Below, piece after piece: positions 10,274-25,218 of a DNA stretch of 64,000 bases; the first letter of the stretch is position 1, and each line of letters starts with the position of its first letter. Both the position numbers and the translations under genes were made by a program. Where the stretch lies: the NCBI RefSeq assembly GCF_014898055.3, contig NW_023601754.1, positions 47,609,013 through 47,673,012 on the forward strand, read 5' to 3'. Source of the stretch: Talpa occidentalis (lineage: Eukaryota > Chordata > Mammalia > Eulipotyphla > Talpidae). Under the pieces are notes generated by a model, which saw nothing but the letters and a program-made list of their open reading frames with translations, was not told the DNA's origin and made no database searches.

Positions 10274-11340
10274 CTGGCAAACACGTCGAGGGTGCGTCCT
10301 CTGGTCTGTAGACCTGAAGCAGCTGGGAATGGCGGCCAAGCCCTGCGCCCTGAGGCGGACCCGACAGGAGCCCAGTGCAGGAGACCCCAGCCTGCTGCAG
10401 GGTGGGCTGGCGCATGCGCTGTGGCTACCAAGCGGTGCTGGGGGAGGGGGCAGCTGGGTGTTAAGTTCTTTCTGCTCCTCCTGAGGGGGAGGGGAGGAGG
10501 GACAGGGGTCCACTGTGCAACAGGGACCCGATTTCTCCCTCTCCCCAGGGGAAATGGTCTCGCAGGTTGGGGGGAAGGAAGACTGGGGGGTAGGACCTTA
10601 AAGGACCTTCTGCAGTGACGGGGCCCCTCCTCGTGGGTGGGTGGGTGTGTCTAAGTAGGAGCAGGGGAGCCCGTGCCTACACCTTTGGGACCCTCCTGTG
10701 AACATCAAGCAGCACTTAACACCCAAAGGGAAAGTGTGCAGGAAGCCCCTGTGGGGCTGGGCCCATGGGCACCCCAAACCCAGCTGTGGCCAGACAGAGT
10801 GACCCGGTGAGCTGCCAGTATCCACCTTGCACCCACTCCAGAGAGGGCGGTGCCCACATGAGAGGCATGAGCCCTCCATTCTCGATGCTCCTGCCCACTT
10901 TCACGCTCTGGGGTCTGCTGCCCTTGTGGGGCTGAGCCCGACTCAGCTCCAGGTTCAAGAGCTCCTGACCAGAGAAGCTTCAGTTAAAAAAACTCCCAGG
11001 ACAGGAGCTCCCCACCTGTCCCGGCTTCTCCACCCTGGAGCCCCAGTGCTCCCCCGGCCCCCACCCCCAGGGCAGGGCAGTGCAGCCGAGGGACCCTGTG
11101 TGGCGACTCTGCTTTGCCCTAGGGACCAGACCCCTCCTTTGTCCTCACTTGTGTCCACTCAGGCCCTTCCCTCCTGTGGGGCACTGCAGGTCTAGGGTTG
11201 GGGGGCTCAGACCCTGCCAGGAGGGACCCAGGTTTCTGGACTCTCAGCTGCTGGAACGTGAGAATTACAGGCCACCAGAATTGGATGGGAATGAGGAAAA
11301 TTATATTTGAAAGGGGGTGAGCTGGGAGGGGAGCCTCAGG

Positions 11341-13013
11341 GACTGGCCACCATGGTTGCCTTGATCCACGGCAGGTACTCCACCACCTTGGCGTAGACGC
11401 CGGGCGCAGGGAATTTGTCATGTTGGTGGGGTCCCATGATCCGAGTCCCTGGAACTCACCCTGCAGAAGGATGGGCCCTGCTTCAAGTCAATCTAAGATG
11501 CACAGAGCCAAAGGGGAGGTCGGAAGTGGGGGCCCAGCCTGCAGCACCCCAGCTCTCACACCTGGGCTCACAGTGACTCCCTTTATAGAGAGAGAGAAAA
11601 CCATCCCCACTTGCAGGAGAAAGTCAGGGGATCCATCACGGGGTCAGAACTCAGGTCCCTGCTAAGAGGGTGGGATTCAAGGTGCAGACTCTGGGGGGGC
11701 AGGGCCCAGGAGGACAGAGGGGGAGCAGCAGAAGGAGCAGGGCCCTCCTCAGGACCCACACCCTCAGGGCTCATGTCAGGGTCAGCTCTTCAAGAACTTT
11801 GACCCCCTCCAGTCAATGTGTGTGAGAGGGAGGAGGGTGGAATGTGACATGGAGGAGGGAGATCTGGTCACCTGATGGGGTGTCAAAGGTGGGGGCGCAG
11901 AGGCGGAGCTGAGTCGGGGTGCTACAAGCCAGGCAGGGGACCCCAGGCTGCTTAGCTGTCAAGCCAGGTCCAGAGCTAATCACGTCCCAGACTTGGGAGC
12001 CCAGAGGCGGGTGGGGAGGTTGGGGGACTCACCCTGCAGAAGGATGGGCCCTGCTTTAAGACCCAGCACGCAGTACATGCGCCATGGCCCTCTGGGTGCG
12101 GGTTTCTCATGCGCTTGATTGGGCAGGAGTTTGACATCCACACACCAGTCTCATCGCATATTTGTCCACAGAATGGGAGCAATCAGGAGCGGGCAACACC
12201 CACCTGGTCCTAGTACACTGCCCCTGCCAGGGCGGGAAATGCTTCCCACACTCCAATCCCCTTGGATCTGGGCCTGGACGCCTGTGGATGGGGTGCTGCA
12301 TTAGGGCCTGCTTAGCTGGACCATAGGGAGCTGAGCTGTAAGGCTGGGGCACATGTGGCCCAGGGCTGGGGCCTGGGGAGAAGGGTGAGGGGTCTGGGAA
12401 GGACCCACAATTCGTAGAGGTCTCTGGGATGGTGGTGATGGTGACGCATGGGCAGGCAAATGCTGAGGGCCCAAATCCCCTGAACCCCATTCTCACCACT
12501 GGATAGAAGAAAAAAGGCAGCACTGGAGCAGCATGGGTTGGGGGGTGATCTGGGCTCTAGAATAGTGGATGGGGCTTGTGACATCTGAGCGGGAAAGAGA
12601 TTCTAGAAAGCACGGGGACACCGGAGGACGTGGGCAAACCTGGGTGAGGGTTGGGGGCTAAGGAGACCTCAGGATGAGCACATGTCAGCTTTCAAACCTG
12701 AAAAACAACAGTGTTGGGAAACCAGATTTAGAGGCACAGCAGTGTCTGGGCTGAGGAATATGGGGGTGATGTAGGGGAGCCTAGATTATGCAGGAAGGAG
12801 GCAGCTGGTGGACAGACTGAAAATTTTGGGTTCCAGGTCAGAGAAAAAACAGGGTCAGGTGGTCAGGTGAGGGATGGAGTGCAGGGGCTGGTAGAAGAGG
12901 AATGACTTCAGGGAAGGTGAGGGCAGTAGGTAATCGGGGTCCGCTCCCCCCAACCCCCTCAATCTCACCAGACCCCTCAGGGCCAAAACCAGGCACAGGA
13001 ACAGGACCCTAAT
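11341..13013 (-). pseudogene. Classical kallikrein pseudogene, tail-to-tail with the plus-strand gene
   Basis: Exon 1 (12969-13013) is homologous to the intact copy at 22 kb, but ATG TGG has become ATT AGG (no start codon, a stop next) and one base is missing. Intron 1 matches the 22-kb copy. Exon 2 (about 12180-12290) keeps 'ECGKHFPPWQ' and 'WVLPAPDC', so the active-site motif TAAHC is PAPDC, and has internal deletions. It runs directly into exon-4-like sequence ('CVDVKLLPN', about 12060-12150) and a piece of exon 5. Exon 3 is absent. The main exon 5 remnant (11341-11490) keeps 'SWDP' and, in a shifted frame, 'GVYAKVVEYLPWIK'. Several independent lesions make this a certain pseudogene. Confidence 0.9.
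12969..13013 (-). pseudogene. Broken exon 1 of the kallikrein pseudogene
   Basis: 45 nt instead of 46. The start is ATT, the Trp codon is TAG, and a single base of the CTGGAGGGG run is lost. The GTGAGA donor and the TTTAAA box (13072-13077) survive. Confidence 0.9.
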
Positions 13014-13077
13014 GGTGACTCGGGTGTCCAGGGCGGGTGGCAGCTCAAGGCTGGAGCCTCCCTGAGGAGACTTTAAA

Positions 13078-14450
13078 TCTCTCAGCCCCCTGAGCCCGCC
13101 CCTGCCCAGCTGGCGCCCAAGTGTGCCCAGGCCCTGCCCCTGCTGTTGTGTGTGTGTGTGTGTGGGGGGGCCCTCCCACCACAGCTGTATAGGGCGGAGA
13201 GTGGGCACCTGTTCCTGGGGCCTGGTGGAGCTGGAAGCTTCCTGGGGCCTGCAGCTGCTGGGGCCTTGCCCTTGGCACAGAGGCTGGAGGGAAGGTGGGT
13301 GGTGGGTGGAGAGAAGCAGGAGGTGGTGGGTTCACTGACCAGGACACCCAGCCCAGATGCCTGCACCCCAAGTGGCTGTGCCCCCTAACACAGGGGAGCC
13401 TCAAAGGGTCCTGGGTCACCCAGGGAGCAAAACTGGTCTAATGAAGTCAACTGGAGGCTCCTAATTGCGGTGGCCACAGCGGGTGGAGGAGGCTGTGCTC
13501 TGGCTCAAGGAGTGTGGCCGTGAGGGAAGGTCCTGGGGCAGCCCTGAGAGAAGCTTCATCTCTTGGGGTCCCGGGCTGGGCCCTGAAAACCAGCTCCCCA
13601 GTCTCACCCTGTGCCAGAATGAATCACAGCCCACAATGAACCCTCCCCTCCAGGGTGTCGCTGTGCTGGTGATGGCGGGATGGGGTGAATGGTGCCCTGG
13701 ACAAGAAAGGAGGACGCATGGGGAGCCCCTGCTGAAGGAAGTGATGAGCTTCCCTCTAGCTGTGAGGTTACTGGGGGGTGAGGGCCCCGGGTCTGTGCAG
13801 GCTCCTGAGGGAACAGGGAGGAGCACCCAGAGGGAGAGCCCGGGGAGTTTGGGTGCAGGGGGAGGCGCACACAGGCAGGACCTACTCCAGCAGCAGGAGG
13901 GCGAGGCTTCCTGAGGGTCCCCGCGGGGTAAGGGGAGCTCCTGTGCTCGGGCCTCTCCCCTGGAAGCTCAGCTCCGGCTGCCCCGCCCCCACTCACCTGT
14001 GGGGCCCCAGCTGTGTGTCCAGAGCCTGAAAGCTCACGATGTTACTGATGTGCAGACACACAAGGACCGCCCCGCTTCGGGGGCGCTGGCAGAGACCCCG
14101 GCGCTGTGCAGGGCACGCGGCGTTCCTGGGACACAGCATTGAGCTGGGGCTCCAGGGTCCCCTCCCCTCCGCATGGATGGGGCAGGCAGGGCAGGGTCCT
14201 CGCCCAGGCACTTGGGCCCCGCCCAGGATGGGGGGCAGGCTCCCCAGTGAGGGGTTTGCCCCCCGGCCTCCTTTGCTCCCGAGAACACGCGTGTGTCGCC
14301 CGGGCCGCCACGACGCAGCGGGGACACGCTGTGTTTACTGTCCCGGCCGGCGAAGGCCGTCGCTGGAAACACCATCTGTACCGTCGCGGACACAAACAAA
14401 CGTCCCTGACGGGCAGGCCAGGGCGACGTGGGTCGGGAAGGAGCCATGTT
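13078..14450. repeat. Duplicated kallikrein upstream block, copy P2
   Basis: It matches block P1 (436-2160) and P3 (22.36-23.97 kb) over long stretches, including the 'gatgttactgatgtgcagac' word near 14038 and the 'gctcctgagggaacagggag' run near 13800. A (TG)n run of about 18 bp lies at 13145-13164. No gene of its own. Confidence 0.75.
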
Positions 14451-14580
14451 AAGCGTGCGTGCGCGCGCACGCGCCCTGAGGCATGCGTGTGCTGTGAGAG
14501 CGTGTGTGCACATGCGCGTCGTGGGTCGGTGCGCGTGCGCGCGAGTGTGCGTGCGTGCGTGCGTCATGGGGCGCGCGCCT
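14450..14580. repeat. Alternating purine-pyrimidine tract, second copy
   Basis: GTGC/CGCG-rich alternating sequence, paralogous to 2166-2276 and preceded by the same 'tgtttactgtcccggccggc' word (about 14330-14355). Confidence 0.7.
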
Positions 14581-15545
14581 GCCCGAGACCCTGCGTTATG
14601 ACGTATTCTGTGTTTGAGGAGAAAGCGGCACCGTCCCTGTCGGGGGTATCGGTGGAGGAAGCCTGGATTTGGGGGGCACCTTCAGGCATAGGGACCCCCG
14701 CCCCTTAGTCGTCTGTCCACTCCACGCTCGGAGATGGTCGTCCAGGGCTGCTGGGCCACGGGGCGACCCGGCTGAGTCCGCCGGTGGCTGCGGGGCGCCC
14801 TCGCCCTCACCTGGGCGCACACCCCGGGCAGCTGCCCAGTGTGGCCCCCTCCGCCTCGCGGGGTGCATGGAAATGCGCGGGGGCCGGTGAATCCCTGAAC
14901 CCCGAGGCCGAGGCCGGGCGCCAGGAGCTCAGACCCGCAGATCCTGCTGCTGCCCAGGAAAGCGGTGAAAGTGGGGCTCCGCCCTCGGAGAGGAGCCGCC
15001 TGGGAGCCCAGGGCCTGTGCGGGGAGCTGCGCCGCGTGGAGTCCTGCAGGTCAGAGCGAGAGGGCGCTGGCCGGGGAGGAGGAGGTGTGGCCGGTACGGG
15101 GTGGGCTGGACGTCCCCGGTCACCCACATGTTCACCTCCATGCGTCCCCAAAGGATGCAGCAGGGTCACAAAACAGAATCACTTTGTGGTAGAAATTCAG
15201 GCCTTTTACCCGGCAGAGGAAGAACAAGCGGCACTTCCAAAGTGGGGAGGTCAGGAGCTTTATTCCGCATACATGAGGGCCCACACCTGGGTAGCCCCGT
15301 GAGGTCTGAGCCCCGGTTTAAGGACAAAGGGTTCCTTTTATAAATACCATCTTACATGGATAGCGTCGGTTCTCAGCAGGCACAGGCATTTGCTGCAAAG
15401 TCCCCAGACAAGGAGGGGAGGACGGCAGAGTGGGAACGAGGCAGACATCTGGAGATGGCCCTGGAGAGACAGACCAGCTTCAACTGGCCCCCGGACCCTT
15501 TGGAAATGCAGCTTTGTTTAGATAGGAGCTGAGGCCCTGGCCAGA
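14581..15545. other. Intergenic duplicated GC-rich DNA
   Basis: 14760-15170 is paralogous to about 24050-24500 and, in part, to 2440-2500. No kallikrein exon. A TTTATT (AATAAA on the minus strand) occurs near 15258. Confidence 0.45.
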
Positions 15546-15553
15546 AATCTTTA

Positions 15554-15655
15554 TTTATTTTTTGTGGGACCCTCGCCGGGGAGGGAACCAGCGCTGTAGA
15601 GGCTGCAGGCAGCCTCGCAGCCCAGCGCTCAACTGCTGCGCCACCAGAGGAGGCC
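15554..15655 (-). mobile_element. Short-form tRNA-derived SINE
   Basis: On the minus strand it starts GGGCCTCC-like with box-A/box-B type promoter words and ends in an A-rich tail. Imperfect target-site duplications flank it: 'ctggccagaaatcttta' on the left and 'ctggccaggaatcttta' on the right. Confidence 0.75.
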
Positions 15656-15879
15656 CTGGCCAGGAATCTTTAAAAGGGAAAGCTGTTAAGTCAGCAAACT
15701 TGTCCCCATTGCGGTGCTCATTGCACCCGGACTGGAAGTTCTGTTGGAGTCTTTATTATGTTCATTTGCTCAAAAATATGTTTTCTCATCAACTTAATTT
15801 CCAGAGACTGCCCGAGACACTGGCAGTGCCATCCCAGGCCTCTTCCACTCAAACCCCAAGGCCCCCGGTGCTTCCACTC

Positions 15880-15989
15880 ACTGCCCAGAACCTCTTCCAG
15901 TGTCACCCTTATTCACATCCAGATCCCCTCACAGACTGTCTCCAAATCATCTGTTAACCTCCCAGAGCGCAGCTGCCTGCCTGCACGCG

Positions 15990-16030
<41 letters not shown>

Positions 16031-16460
16031 CCTAAATGTGCTAAAACCAGCCTTCCTAATACACCTGATCGCCTTCACTTAAAAACAGATGTTTCTCCAT
16101 TTCCTTTTGCACCATAAGGGGAGTCCGTCCCTCTGGCTGTTCCAGCTCCTGTTTCAGCGTCTTCCAACGGGGCCTGCTTTGTTAGTTTTTTAAATTATGG
16201 CGCGTTGATTTACGAGCTGTGTGATTCAGGGCCGTACCTTTGCGCCACCTCAAGTGAAGGTACCACACCACACCCCCTCCTCGAATCCTTTACCCCAGGG
16301 GCTCCCTCGCCTCTATGTGTCCACCCCGTTCCCTCTCAAAGCCCCCTGCCCCCACCGCAGGACTTCAGGTCTGCAGTCCTGTTTCTAGGGTGTGTGTTGG
16401 TTTATTTTTGTCAGTTCCTTTGTTTCTTCCTATTCAAAATAAGAGTGAATTCCCACAGTA
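15880..16460. repeat. Duplicated segment with a (CA)n microsatellite, copy 1
   Basis: A (CA)n run at about 15997-16029 followed by about 430 bp that recurs almost unchanged at 25235-25665. It includes 'aaattatggcgcgttgattt' near 16191 and 'cctcaagtgaaggtaccaca' near 16248. Origin unknown. Short frames in it (for example 16205-16642, plus) read through the duplication boundary and look accidental. Confidence 0.7.
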
Positions 16461-16589
16461 TTTGTCATTCTCCTTCGGATTTGTTTCATGTACCGCCCTC
16501 CCCTGCTGCTCCGTCCATGTTCTCGCAAGCGGCAAGAGTTTGTCTTTGTAGTAGCTGCATCGTATTCCACCTTCTATATCGCACCCCAA

Positions 16590-16900
16590 GTGAACAAGGG
16601 CCACAGAGAAGGGAGAAAGAGCCCAGGAAAGAGGAGCCATAGAGGAGGCGAGACCTTGACACCCAGAGTGGGGCACCGAAGGACAGACCCAGACACAGAG
16701 CCCCCAAGAGCAGCAGAAACAGCAGATGAGGGACACGTCGGACCCCAGGACATGGAGCGACACTCAGAAAGGATCAGACTCAGCAGAGGCAGCAAAGAGA
16801 GGAAGAGGGAGACTCTGAGGCAGAGCAGGGGCTGTGAGAGGGGAGGAGGGAGCACAGAGGGGGCAGCAGGAAGGGGCAGGGCTGAGGGGGTGTGTGTAGC
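16590..16900 (-). pseudogene. Stranded kallikrein intron-2 fragment
   Basis: It resembles the intron between exons 2 and 3 of the 22-kb gene (about 20490-20760): shared words include 'gatcagactcagcagaggca' and 'cacagagggggcagca'. No exon is attached. It is a broken piece of another duplicated copy. Confidence 0.55.
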
Positions 16901-17528
16901 ACCCCGGCCTGTGCATGACTCTGTGGGGACACCTTGTGTTTATTGCCCTGGCCAGTAAACCTCGAGCCAGGAAACGTCTTTCCTGTCTTGGACGCAAACA
17001 AAGGGTCCCATGGAGACACTGAAGTGACCTCAGTCAGGAGGGAAAATTGTTAAGCATGTGCACGTGTGCGTGTATGTATTGCATTTGTGCATGCGTGCGT
17101 GTGTATGTAGTTGGGGTACGTGTGTCATGGAAGTGTGGGCATGCGTGTGCACGTGCCTTCCTCCAGGAACCCCACCTCCTGGAGCACACCTCTGGGGGGG
17201 GCACTTTATAGTCCTGCCCTCCCCCCTCTTCCGCCCTTTTGGCTAGGCGGGCCCTTAGGGGGTACAGATGAGAGCAGACTCCTGGAGGGGACATCTGAGC
17301 AGAGCTTGGGGCTGGGTTCCCCAGGTGGCTCCTGCTCCTCAGACTGAAGTCTGTGCCCCTTGCTCGGGATTCAGTCCCTGGCCCCTGTTGGGGTCCCCCA
17401 CCTTCTGAGAGTGGGGCTGTCCCCAGCCTTTCCCCAGAGCTGAGCCTCCTCAAGGAGCACAGGTATGCAAGGGGTTCCCAGGTAGAGATTGAGACTGACC
17501 CCGTCTCTGTCTCCTTCTCTTCCTATAG

Positions 17529-17665
17529 GGTGACTTAAGGAGTCCTCTGACATGTGGGGGTGTGCTTCATGGCAGGGTCCTGGGGGCCGCGCCCAGCGTG
17601 CCCTCCCCCCTCAACAGCAAGCTGACGCCACCTGTCCAGTGGCCCCTGCACACCCCACGACGAGT
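17529..17665 (+). pseudogene. Last exon of a second plus-strand kallikrein copy, dead
   Basis: The preceding 370 bp match intron 4 of the intact plus-strand gene (about 9515-9890), including the acceptor 'cctatag'. The exon then reads GGT GAC TTA AGG, so the GDSG nucleophile motif is GDLR. Further deletions remove the SWG region, and no stop codon homologous to the intact gene follows. Exons 1-4 are not found in the window. This is the partner of the intact gene at 7431-10046 in a tandem duplicate. Confidence 0.85.
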
Positions 17666-17669
17666 GTGG

Positions 17670-19100
17670 CGTCGTCCGGGCTGCTGAAAGTATGGCCCCC
17701 CACGCTGAGCCCAGGGGTGCGGAGCCACGTCTTGCCGTAGCCAGGGACAGAACCGCGAGTCAGCGCGGGTGAGCAAGAGCGCGCGGCTGGTTCCCGGGGA
17801 GACGCTTGGCCGAGTCCTGCGGGGGCTGGGGGCTGCGGGGCTCTCGAGCGGTGAGATCTGGCTGTTTTCCTTAACCAAAGGGTCTGGGTCAGGAGATGGC
17901 TTTGTGGGGTCAGATGCCGGCAGCGCCGTGAGGGCGGGGCAGGCACCCTAGCCTGGGGCGGGCTGGACCAGCCCATGCACAGCTGCCCTCCACAGTGCTG
18001 GGGGTGGGGGCAGCGGGGTGCCGAGTTCCTGCCGCTCCACGGAGGCGGAGGGGAGGAGGGGCAGCCGTCCGCTGTCGCAGGAGCCCTGCTCCTCAGCAGC
18101 ACCGAAGCCATAACGGAACCAGAGTCGGGGCAGCTGTGGGATGCAGGATGCCCCCAAGAGCAGATCCCTGCCTCTTTATTGAAAGAGACGGGGTGGGGGG
18201 GGGCGGGCGGGGGCGCTGTCAGACCGAACCCTGGATTTTGGGCTTGCGGGAGGGTGACTCCCACCCGTGACTCTCAGCTTATCCACACGGCGTCCACTGA
18301 TTAGGCCTGGGGCCGCAGGCATGTCAGTGTCGCCCCACAGGACCCTATTTCTTCCTCTCGCCAGGTCAGGGGCGGGTGTGCAGACACAGGTCGCCTGGAC
18401 TCTTCAGGGCCACAGCGGGGAGGAGGGCACGGGCTCCCCGAGCTGTGGGGAGTCAGAGGAGGGTGTTCCCTCCCACCCCGGACCACAGGGCCTGAGCAGG
18501 ACCAGGAAGTGCCTGAGACACGCGCAGCCCAGAGCGAGCTGACCTGGGGGTCCTCCTGGTGGCCTGACCTGGAGGAGGTGTGGGCAGTGGGAGAGGAGGA
18601 GACCCCGCGTCTGGGGGAGTCTGGCTGCTGCCTGTCCTTGCTGTCAGGAAATAGGGTATCTGGTTGAAAGTTCAGTGTGAGGAGTGGTTCCGGCCCCCTG
18701 AGCACCCCTTCCTGCTCGGGACCTCAGGAACAGGCGGGGCAGAAGGAGGCTGTCTTTGTAGTAAGGAGAGGGTAGGGTGACCCCATTTCTTGGGGTCTCT
18801 TGACTTGAGAACCTTCGGTTAGAAAAATTGCCAGGACAGGAGCGCCCCACCCTTCTTCGGGCTTCCCATCACAGGAGGACCTGGGCCCCACCCACCCCGG
18901 AGCCCAGCTGCTCCTGCCCCCACCCCCAGGACCTCTGCTTTACCCCAGGGACCAGACCCTCCCTTTGTCCTCACTTGTGTCCACCCAGGCCCTTCCCTCC
19001 TGCTGGGCACCGCAGAGCAAAAGTGGGGGTGGCCCAGCTCATGAGGAAAGACGACCGGAGCTCCCAGAAGCTCAGTGTCTGTAGCAGGTCACCAGCCCTG
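17670..19100. other. Spacer of the duplicated kallikrein pair
   Basis: Segments match the spacer between the plus-strand gene and the pseudogene of the first unit: 17950-18080 with 10400-10500, and 18810-19020 with 10960-11180. No coding sequence of its own. Confidence 0.55.
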
Positions 19101-19118
19101 GATGTGAACGAGCCATCT

Positions 19119-19124
19119 TATATT
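19119..19124 (-). terminator. Candidate polyadenylation hexamer AATATA
   Basis: A hexamer variant 28 bp beyond the stop codon of the minus-strand kallikrein. It is conserved in the pseudogene copy near 11305. Confidence 0.35.
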
Positions 19125-19151
19125 TGAAAGGGGTGATCTGGGAGGGGAGCC

Positions 19152-22289
<3,138 letters not shown>

Positions 22290-22348
22290 GGTGACTCAGG
22301 TGTCCAGGGCGGGCGGCAGCTCGGAGCCCGGAGCCTCCCTGAGGAGCC

Positions 22349-22354
22349 TTTAAA
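22349..22354 (-). promoter_or_regulatory. TATA-variant box of the 22-kb kallikrein
   Basis: TTTAAA 60 bp upstream of the ATG at 22289, within a promoter block shared by four copies. Confidence 0.6.
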
Positions 22355-22359
22355 TCCCT

Positions 22360-23970
22360 CAGCTCCCTGGGCCCGCCCCTGCCTAGCTGGCACCCAAGTG
22401 TGCCCAGGCCCTGCCCTTGCTGTTGGGTGGGGGGGGGGCCCTCCCACCGAGCTGTGGAGGGCGGAGAGCGGGCACCTGTTCCTGGGGCCTGGTGGAGCTG
22501 GAAGCTCCCCGGGGCCTGCGGCTGCTGGGGCCTTGCCCTTGGCACAGAGGCTGGAGGGAAGGTGGGCGGTGGGTGGAGAGAAGCAGGAGGTGGGGGGCTC
22601 ACTGACCAGGCGTAAGGAAAGAGAACGTGAATGTCCTTTTGCCGGGGACATTGGAAGACGTGCGACCGCTCTTTGACCCCTAGCCCGGGAGCCTGGCCAG
22701 CGCCCCAGTGGGGGGCCAAAGCCGGGGGCGGGTTATGTACCTGTTCGCGATGTCCAAGACATCGTGCGCAGGAACGTGACCAGCCCACACGAAGCCCTGA
22801 GCTTGGACACCGGCCACATCCGGCTTTGGGAGAGGTAAAACACAGAGGCCGCCGAGCGCTGCCGCCGCCGCTCGCAGCCGCGGGGCTTGGAGGCGTCTCC
22901 CGGGCCGTCCTCCGGAGGGCTCGCTGCCGCCTCCGCGATGTGATTTCCGAGGAAGCGGTGCTGCGTGTGTGCGTGTGCATCAGTCTGATTGGGTTCGGGG
23001 CATTGATGTCGTCGTGATAGTGCACCGCCTGTGCTGCTCGCGGTACATCTTCCCTCTTCCCGTGTGGTGTGGACATTGAATCCCCCGCAGTCGGGCCTCC
23101 CTTAAACACCTGCGCACAGGGCTGGCGCCTGGCTTCGGTGGCCAGTTACACCAGGACACCCGGCCCCGATGCCTGCACCCCAAGAGGCTGTGCCCCCTCA
23201 CACAGGGGAGACTCAAAGGGTCCTGGGTCACCCAGGGAGCAAAACTGGTCCAGTGAAGTCGACTGGAGGCTCCTAATTGCGGCGGCCGCAGCGGGCGGAG
23301 GAGGCTGTGCTCAGGGCTGCAGGCTCTGGTTCAGGAGTTTGGCGGTGAGGGAAGGTCCTGAGGCAGCCCTGAGAGAACCTTCATCTCTTGGGGTCCCGGC
23401 TGGGCCCTGAAAAGCAGCTCCCCAGACTCACTTTGTGCGGAACTGAATCCAGCGCACAATGATCCCTCCCCTCCAGGGTGTCGCTGTGCTGGTGAAGGCG
23501 GGATGGGGCAGAAATATCACCCTGGAAAGGGGGACCCATGGGGAGCCCTTACTGACGGGAGTGATGACCTGAGTGCCCGGTTAGCTGGAGGGTGAGTGGG
23601 AGGTGAAGTTCCGGGGTCTGTGCAGGCGCCTGAGGGAACAGGGAGGAGCACCCAGAGGGAGAGCCCGGGGAGCTGGGGTGCAAGGGGAGGCGCACACAGG
23701 CAGGACCTTCTCCAGCAGCAGGAGTGGGGGCGATCCGATGGTCCCTGCAGGGCAAGGGGAGCTCCCGTGCTCTGGCCTCTCCCCTGGAAGTTCAGCTCCG
23801 GCTGCCCCGCCCCCAGCTTATCTGTGGGGCTTCATCTATGTGTTACTGATGTTACTGATGTGCAAACACACAAGGACCGCCCCGCTTCGGGGGCGCTGGC
23901 AGAGACCCCGGCTCTGTGCATAGCACAAGGCGTTCCTGGAGCACAGCACTGAGCTTGGGCTCCAGGGTCC
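22360..23970. repeat. Duplicated kallikrein upstream block, copy P3
   Basis: Homologous to P1 and P2 except for a 539-bp insertion at 22611-23149. The shared 'ttactgatgttactgatgtg' region is near 23840. Confidence 0.7.
22611..23149. mobile_element. 539-bp insertion of unknown origin flanked by a 6-bp direct repeat
   Basis: Absent from the otherwise homologous sequence at 13331-13345. ACCAGG stands on both sides (22605-22610 and 23150-23155), as expected for a target-site duplication. The insert is CpG-rich, with a GCCGCC-type cluster near 22855-22940 and no A-tail, LTR ends or SINE promoter that I recognise. Confidence 0.5.
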
Positions 23971-24499
23971 CTTCCCCCCCACCCCTTGGTCTTCTGTCCT
24001 CCCCTCATGTGTAGGTGGTCACCCAGGTCCTTTGGCCTCGGGGCCACCCAAGTGAGTCCACAGAGGCTGGAGGGTGCTCTCGCCCTCACCTGGGCGCACA
24101 CCCCGGGCGGCTGCCCAGTGTGTCCGTCGTACTCCCCCCCCCCCCCCCGCAGGGCGCATGGGAATTCGCGGGTGCCGGTGAATCGTTGAACCCGGAGGCC
24201 GGGCGCCGGGAGCTCAGAACCGCAGATCCTGCTGGTGCTGGTGAAAGCGGGATTCCGCTGACAGGGAATAGCCACTCCCGGGCTGCTCAGGTGCGGGCCT
24301 CCTGGTGCTGGTCGCCTCCGCTGTCACCCTGGGAGCCCAGGGCCTGTGCGGGGAGCTGCGCCGCGTGGAGTCCTGCAGGTCAGAGCAAGAGGGCACTGGC
24401 TGAGGTGGAGGAGGTGTGGCTGGTACGGGGTGGGCTGGATGTCCCCGGTCACCCACATGTTCCCCTCCATGCGTCCCCAAAGGATGCAGCGGAGATGAC

Positions 24500-25060
24500 C
24501 CCTGAGTCACATCCAGGGGCACAAAATAGAATCACTTCAGTTCCGAGACCTTCCCCCACCCAGGATTGTTACAGGGCAACCCCGCTACAGAACGCGTTGC
24601 CCGACTGTGGGTCCTCACCCGCGTGCTGAAGTGGGACTTGAACTGCAGGCGCACACAAGGTTGACAGAAGGTTTATTCACAAGGGCAGGGAAATGAGAAA
24701 ATCAACAACTCAGGGAGAAAAGGAGGGAGATACATTCTTACACGTGTCCTACCCGTTCCGCCTGGAATCCCACATGACCCGCCGACCAAGCGCTCCCTGG
24801 CCACGAGAGCGCGACACCCACTCCCGCGGCTGGTCATCTTCACAAACAGAGAAAATGGCCGCTTCACTCCGCCCTCAGGGCCTTGCAACCTCCCTTTGGG
24901 GATCATGGGATTTGTAGTTCCCGGTGTCTTGATGGAGTGGGGGTGGAGTCCACAGCGCCTGTGTGGAGTGTGTGCAGGACATCCTTTCCCCCTAACACTA
25001 TCACCCCAGGCCGTTCCGCTCACACCCCAAGGCCCCCTGGGGCTCCCACCCACTGGCCAG
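24500..25060 (-). promoter_or_regulatory. Promoter-like module with ZNF143- and YY1-type motifs
   Basis: GGGAACTACAAATCCCATG on the minus strand (24904-24922) fits the ZNF143/Staf binding site. AAAATGGCCGC (24852-24862, plus) resembles a YY1 site. An AATAAA on the minus strand lies at 24672-24677. A 126-codon minus-strand frame spans 24673-25053 but has no recognised relatives. This could be a small transcription unit or an inserted promoter. Confidence 0.35.
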
Positions 25061-25149
25061 AACCTCTTCCAGTGTCACCCCTATTCACATCCAGATCCCC
25101 TCACAGACTGTCTCCAAATCATCTGTTAACCCCCTAGAGTGCCACTGCC

Positions 25150-25173
25150 TGCGCGCGCGTGCGCGCGCGCGCA

Positions 25174-25218
<45 letters not shown>

